Positions 34,467-36,452 of a stretch of DNA of 36,452 nt are shown here, piece by piece. Where the stretch lies: assembly GCF_001187905.1 (NCBI RefSeq), contig NZ_LGIS01000021.1, positions 1 through 36,452 on the forward strand, read 5' to 3'. The DNA comes from Pantoea sp. RIT-PI-b (GTDB lineage Bacteria; Pseudomonadota; Gammaproteobacteria; Enterobacterales; Enterobacteriaceae). The position numbers and the translations under genes were made by a program. Each line of letters opens with the position of its first letter. Positions within the stretch are counted from its first letter, which is position 1. A model generated the notes under the pieces. The model saw only the letters and a program-made list of their open reading frames with translations. It made no database searches and had not been told where the DNA came from.

Positions 34467-34895
34467 TTAGTTGATGATATTCAGCGTGACATCGATGTTG
34501 CCGCGCGTCGCGTTTGAGTATGGGCAAACGATATGAGCAGCATCAACCAGCTTTTGCGCTTCAGCAGCGTCCATGGCTGGCAGGTGGATATTCAGCTTGG
34601 CTTCGATACCAAAACCGTTCGGGATTGGACCAATACCGACTTCGCCTTCAATCCACGCATCTTTTGGCATCGCAATTTTGTCACGGCCCGCCACAAACTT
34701 CATTGCGCCGAGGAAACAGGCTGAGTAACCCGCCGCAAACAGCTGCTCTGGGTTGGTGACTTCGCCGCCAGCGCCGCCCATCTCTTTTGGCACGCCCAGT
34801 TTCACATCCAGCACGTTGTCAGAAGAAGTCGCACGACCATCACGACCGCCGGTAGCTTTAGCTTTTGCAGTGTAAACAACTTGTTCTAAAGACAT
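34467..34895 (-). CDS. ohr: Ohr, organic hydroperoxide resistance thiol peroxidase
   Basis: A 142-residue OsmC/Ohr-family Cys-based peroxidase that reduces fatty-acid and other organic hydroperoxides using lipoylated partners. The peroxidatic Cys60 lies in [10 protein letters not shown] and the resolving Cys124 in [13 protein letters not shown], both hallmarks of Ohr as opposed to OsmC. The catalytic Arg (residue 18 or 21 in GGRDGRA) and Glu50 are also present, and the N-terminal YTAKA plus GRDGR match the family. Cytosolic, dimeric. It lies downstream of ohrR in the same direction with a 100-base gap containing its own promoter. Confidence 0.96.
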   Translation of the reverse strand: MSLEQVVYTAKAKATGGRDGRATSSDNVLDVKLGVPKEMGGAGGEVTNPEQLFAAGYSACFLGAMKFVAGRDKIAMPKDAWIEGEVGIGPIPNGFGIEAKLNIHLPAMDAAEAQKLVDAAHIVCPYSNATRGNIDVTLNIIN

Positions 34896-34915
34896 AATAA
34901 CCTCATTTATTCGCT

Positions 34916-34945
34916 ATATAATCGCGCACTACTTATTATGCGCAA
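34916..34945 (-). promoter_or_regulatory. ohr promoter with candidate OhrR operator
   Basis: On the minus strand TTGCGC (34945-34940), an 18-base spacer and TTATAT (34921-34916). The spacer contains TAGTGCGCGATT (34931-34920), which closely resembles TAGCGCGCTATT at the ohrR promoter. The shared motif overlapping both spacers is a good candidate for the OhrR binding site. Confidence 0.55.
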
Positions 34946-34995
34946 ACCTGAACTTCATTAAGGGATGCCGAGACAGCGACTTCCCGTTGGTGTAA

Positions 34996-35460
34996 TTAGT
35001 TGGCGTGATACAAGCTGTCGCGCAATTCGTCCAGCTGCCCTTTCAGCTGCGCCATCGCCTGATCATCACAGGCGGTTGCGCACTGAATGGCTTCGGGAAT
35101 GGTTTCCGCTTTATCACGCAAGGCGCGACCTTCATCAGTCAGCGTCACCACCACCTGGCGCTCATCCTGGCGTGAACGCTGACGGCGCAGTAAACCGGCG
35201 CTCTCCAGACGTTTCAGCAGCGGCGTTAGCGTCGCCGAATCAAGAAACAGCTGCTCGCCAATCTCCGAGACCGTCACATCGTCCTGATTCCACAACACCA
35301 GCATCACCAGATATTGCGGATAGGTAATCTCCAGCTTTGACAGCAGCTGGCGATAGACTTTGTGCATCGCGAGGTTCGCCGAATACAGTGCGAAGCAGAG
35401 CTGCTGATCTAACTGCAGTGGCGCCTGCTTCACTTTTTTGTCATCTTGATTACTGTTCAT
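34996..35460 (-). CDS. ohrR: OhrR, MarR-family organic peroxide-sensing repressor
   Basis: A 154-residue MarR-family regulator. From the chosen ATG the sensing cysteine is Cys22 in [13 protein letters not shown], and a second is Cys127 in EAIQCATAC, the numbering of the Cys22-Cys127 intersubunit disulfide in Xanthomonas OhrR; Cys131 is also present. The winged helix spans about 60-105, with [13 protein letters not shown] as recognition helix and [14 protein letters not shown] as wing. A 25-codon upstream extension is rejected because it runs over the promoter and lacks family similarity. When oxidised by organic peroxides it should release ohr and itself. Only 62 bases separate it from the divergent HD gene. 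Confidence 0.93.
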   Translation of the reverse strand: MNSNQDDKKVKQAPLQLDQQLCFALYSANLAMHKVYRQLLSKLEITYPQYLVMLVLWNQDDVTVSEIGEQLFLDSATLTPLLKRLESAGLLRRQRSRQDERQVVVTLTDEGRALRDKAETIPEAIQCATACDDQAMAQLKGQLDELRDSLYHAN

Positions 35461-35467
35461 GAGGTTC

Positions 35468-35496
35468 AATATAAATAGCGCGCTAGATAATTGCAA
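35468..35496 (-). promoter_or_regulatory. ohrR promoter with perfect 10-bp palindrome
   Basis: TTGCAA (35496-35491), a 17-base spacer and TATATT (35473-35468) on the minus strand. TAGCGCGCTA (35485-35476) inside the spacer is a perfect palindrome and matches the motif at the ohr promoter. Repressor binding here would block RNA polymerase, and could also affect the divergent HD gene. Confidence 0.6.
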
Positions 35497-35522
35497 GCGA
35501 CTTTTCTCTGGGAGAGTGAAAT

Positions 35523-36227
35523 ATGCGAGATTCACTGGAAGAGCAAGCGCGCCGTTATGCCACTGAGGCGCACGCCGCTGCCGGCCAGCGCCGTAAATAC
35601 ACTGATGAGCCCTATATCGTGCATCCGGCAGCCGTGGCCGAACTGGTGCGCAGCGTCACCGATGATGAAGAGATGATTGCCGCCGCCTGGCTGCATGACA
35701 CAGTAGAAGATACCCCCAGCACAATAGACGATATTGAGCGTCATTTCGGCCCGCGCGTGGCGGAGTTGGTTGATATGCTCACCGACAGCGCGCAGCCTGC
35801 AGCCAAAAATCGTGCAGCGCGTAAGCTGGCGCACTTTCGTCATACCGCGGATGCCTCGCCCGAAGCGCAAACCATCAAACTGGCCGACATCATCGATAAC
35901 ACCCGCGCCATCGTGCAGTACGATGCCGACTTTGCGCGTGTTTACCTTGTGGAAAAACAGGTTCAGATACAGCTATTACGTGACGGCGATCGCCATTTGT
36001 GGCAGCAGGCGGATCAAACCATTAAACAAGGGCTTGCGCAGTTAGCGCAGCCACCACACAGCGTGCCCGAGAGTTGGTTCGTGAAACAGGCGGCGAAGTA
36101 TGGCGGCAAAAATAAAAAAACCCGCCATAGAGGCGGGTTGGAGCTCTCCCAATTAGGGATCACTCCAGCAGTTGACGCCCTAAATAGGGGTTGGCCTGCA
36201 ACAGCTTCATCAGTTTGCGCGCCGTAG
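35523..36227 (+). CDS. HD-domain (p)ppGpp hydrolase-like protein
   Basis: A single-domain HD protein resembling the hydrolase half of SpoT/RelA and the small alarmone hydrolase MESH1. Metal and catalytic residues: RRKYTDEPYIVHP with His34, HD pair His58-Asp59, Glu62-Asp63 and Asp122 in KLADIIDN, the same spacing as MESH1. It probably removes the 3' pyrophosphate of (p)ppGpp, though other nucleotide substrates are possible. The ATG has a strong GGGAGAG site. The C-terminus is suspect: after residue ~196 the frame runs through a terminator and into the antisense of the next gene; adding one A to the five-A run at 36108-36112 would give a TAA stop and a 197-residue protein. Divergent from ohrR. 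Confidence 0.85.
   Translation: MRDSLEEQARRYATEAHAAAGQRRKYTDEPYIVHPAAVAELVRSVTDDEEMIAAAWLHDTVEDTPSTIDDIERHFGPRVAELVDMLTDSAQPAAKNRAARKLAHFRHTADASPEAQTIKLADIIDNTRAIVQYDADFARVYLVEKQVQIQLLRDGDRHLWQQADQTIKQGLAQLAQPPHSVPESWFVKQAAKYGGKNKKTRHRGGLELSQLGITPAVDALNRGWPATASSVCAP
36111..36139 (-). terminator. Rho-independent terminator for the leftward helix-turn-helix gene
   Basis: On the minus strand AACCCGCC, loop TCTAT and GGCGGGTT are followed by TTTTTATTTTT. It starts about 20 bases after the stop of the helix-turn-helix fragment. On the plus strand no T-run follows, so it does not obviously end the HD gene's transcript. Confidence 0.85.
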
Positions 36228-36300
36228 CGGAAGGACGTGTACGTTGCGCCTCCCAACTTTTAACTGACGAGACGCTCACCCCCATCACGCGGGCGAAAAT
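36160..36300 (-). CDS. C-terminal fragment of an XRE/HigA-type helix-turn-helix regulator
   Basis: Forty-six codons to a TGA stop at 36160 encode FARVMGVSVSSVKSWEAQ, then RPSATARKLMKLL and QANP, the second half of the helix-turn-helix typical of HigA-type antitoxins and related repressors. The 5' part should lie to the right, but in this frame a stop appears 13 bases beyond 36300, just where the sequence becomes G-homopolymer-rich. I take the break to be sequence error at the contig end and not a real pseudogene. A toxin partner, if any, would lie outside the window. Confidence 0.6.
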   Translation of the reverse strand: MFARVMGVSVSSVKSWEAQRTRPSATARKLMKLLQANPYLGRQLLE

Positions 36301-36452
36301 GGACCGCCCCCGTTAGTTTTGGCTGCGTGTGTGGGGGCCGCCCTTCCCCCCGTCCCGGGGGAAGCCCGGGGGGGGGGTCGCAATCCCGCAGCGGGGGGCG
36401 CACGGGGATCGGGGGGGGGGTGCTGCGGGCCCCACGGGCGCGGTGACCGAAA
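36301..36452. other. Low-quality, G-homopolymer-rich window end
   Basis: The final 152 bases contain runs of up to ten G, abrupt loss of coding character and no match to the expected N-terminal part of the helix-turn-helix gene. No feature can be supported here; an assembly artefact is the simplest reading. Confidence 0.7.

Noticed and set aside
1..36452. CRISPR array or phage region
   Set aside because: No regularly spaced short direct repeats, cas genes, integrase or phage structural genes were seen.

Overview
The window is chromosomal DNA of a gamma-proteobacterium of the order Enterobacterales. The dppABCDF - tRNA-Pro - eptB block next to the bcs (cellulose) genes is the E. coli arrangement, and the Dpp, EptB and E. 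coli-type Bcs proteins align closely with E. coli sequences I know. A BcsD-containing second cellulose operon and repeats built on GTCGCCAT..ATGGCGAC palindromes suggest a Pantoea/Erwinia- or Kosakonia-like genus, but this cannot be settled by eye. The last ~150 bases are G-homopolymer-rich and look like an unreliable contig end.

Layout. (1) 1-885: no gene; two copies of a ~375-bp repeat family placed tail to tail. (2) 886-13455: an E. coli-type cellulose locus made of two divergent operons, bcsEFG (minus) and bcsRQABC (plus), without bcsZ. (3) 13468-13838: a third, inverted copy of the same repeat, so the E. coli-type locus is bracketed by inverted repeats. (4) 13856-25239: a complete second, BcsD-type cellulose operon on the minus strand, in transcription order proline-rich bcsO-like gene, bcsQ, bcsA, bcsB, bcsC, bcsD, bcsZ. 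(5) 25714-31453: dppABCDF dipeptide transporter (minus). (6) 32280-32356: tRNA-Pro(UGG). (7) 32507-34198: eptB. (8) 34467-35460: ohr and ohrR, organic peroxide defence. (9) 35523 onward: a small HD-domain (p)ppGpp hydrolase-like protein, then the 3' end of a helix-turn-helix gene running off the window.

How the genes work together. Both operons encode a BcsA synthase with a PilZ c-di-GMP domain, a periplasmic BcsB, an outer-membrane BcsC and a BcsQ-type ATPase. The first adds BcsR, BcsE (c-di-GMP sensor), BcsF and BcsG, which in E. coli lead to phosphoethanolamine-modified cellulose. The second adds BcsD, a proline-rich partner and the BcsZ endoglucanase, the set associated with ordered fibril export. 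The only bcsZ in the window belongs to the second operon, so it may serve both machines. EptB and BcsG are both phosphoethanolamine transferases, acting on lipopolysaccharide core Kdo and cellulose respectively.

The most interesting unexplained element is the repeat family. Its copies share palindromic ends and internal hairpins whose positions are kept while the stem sequences differ, and inverted copies flank a whole ~12.6-kb biosynthetic locus. Other points worth checking are the BcsR-like head and repeated SLFPPA motifs of the BcsO-like protein, the matched ohr/ohrR promoter motifs, a sigma-E-like promoter at eptB, a CRP-like site ahead of the second cellulose operon, and a probable one-base homopolymer error that extends the HD gene through a terminator.
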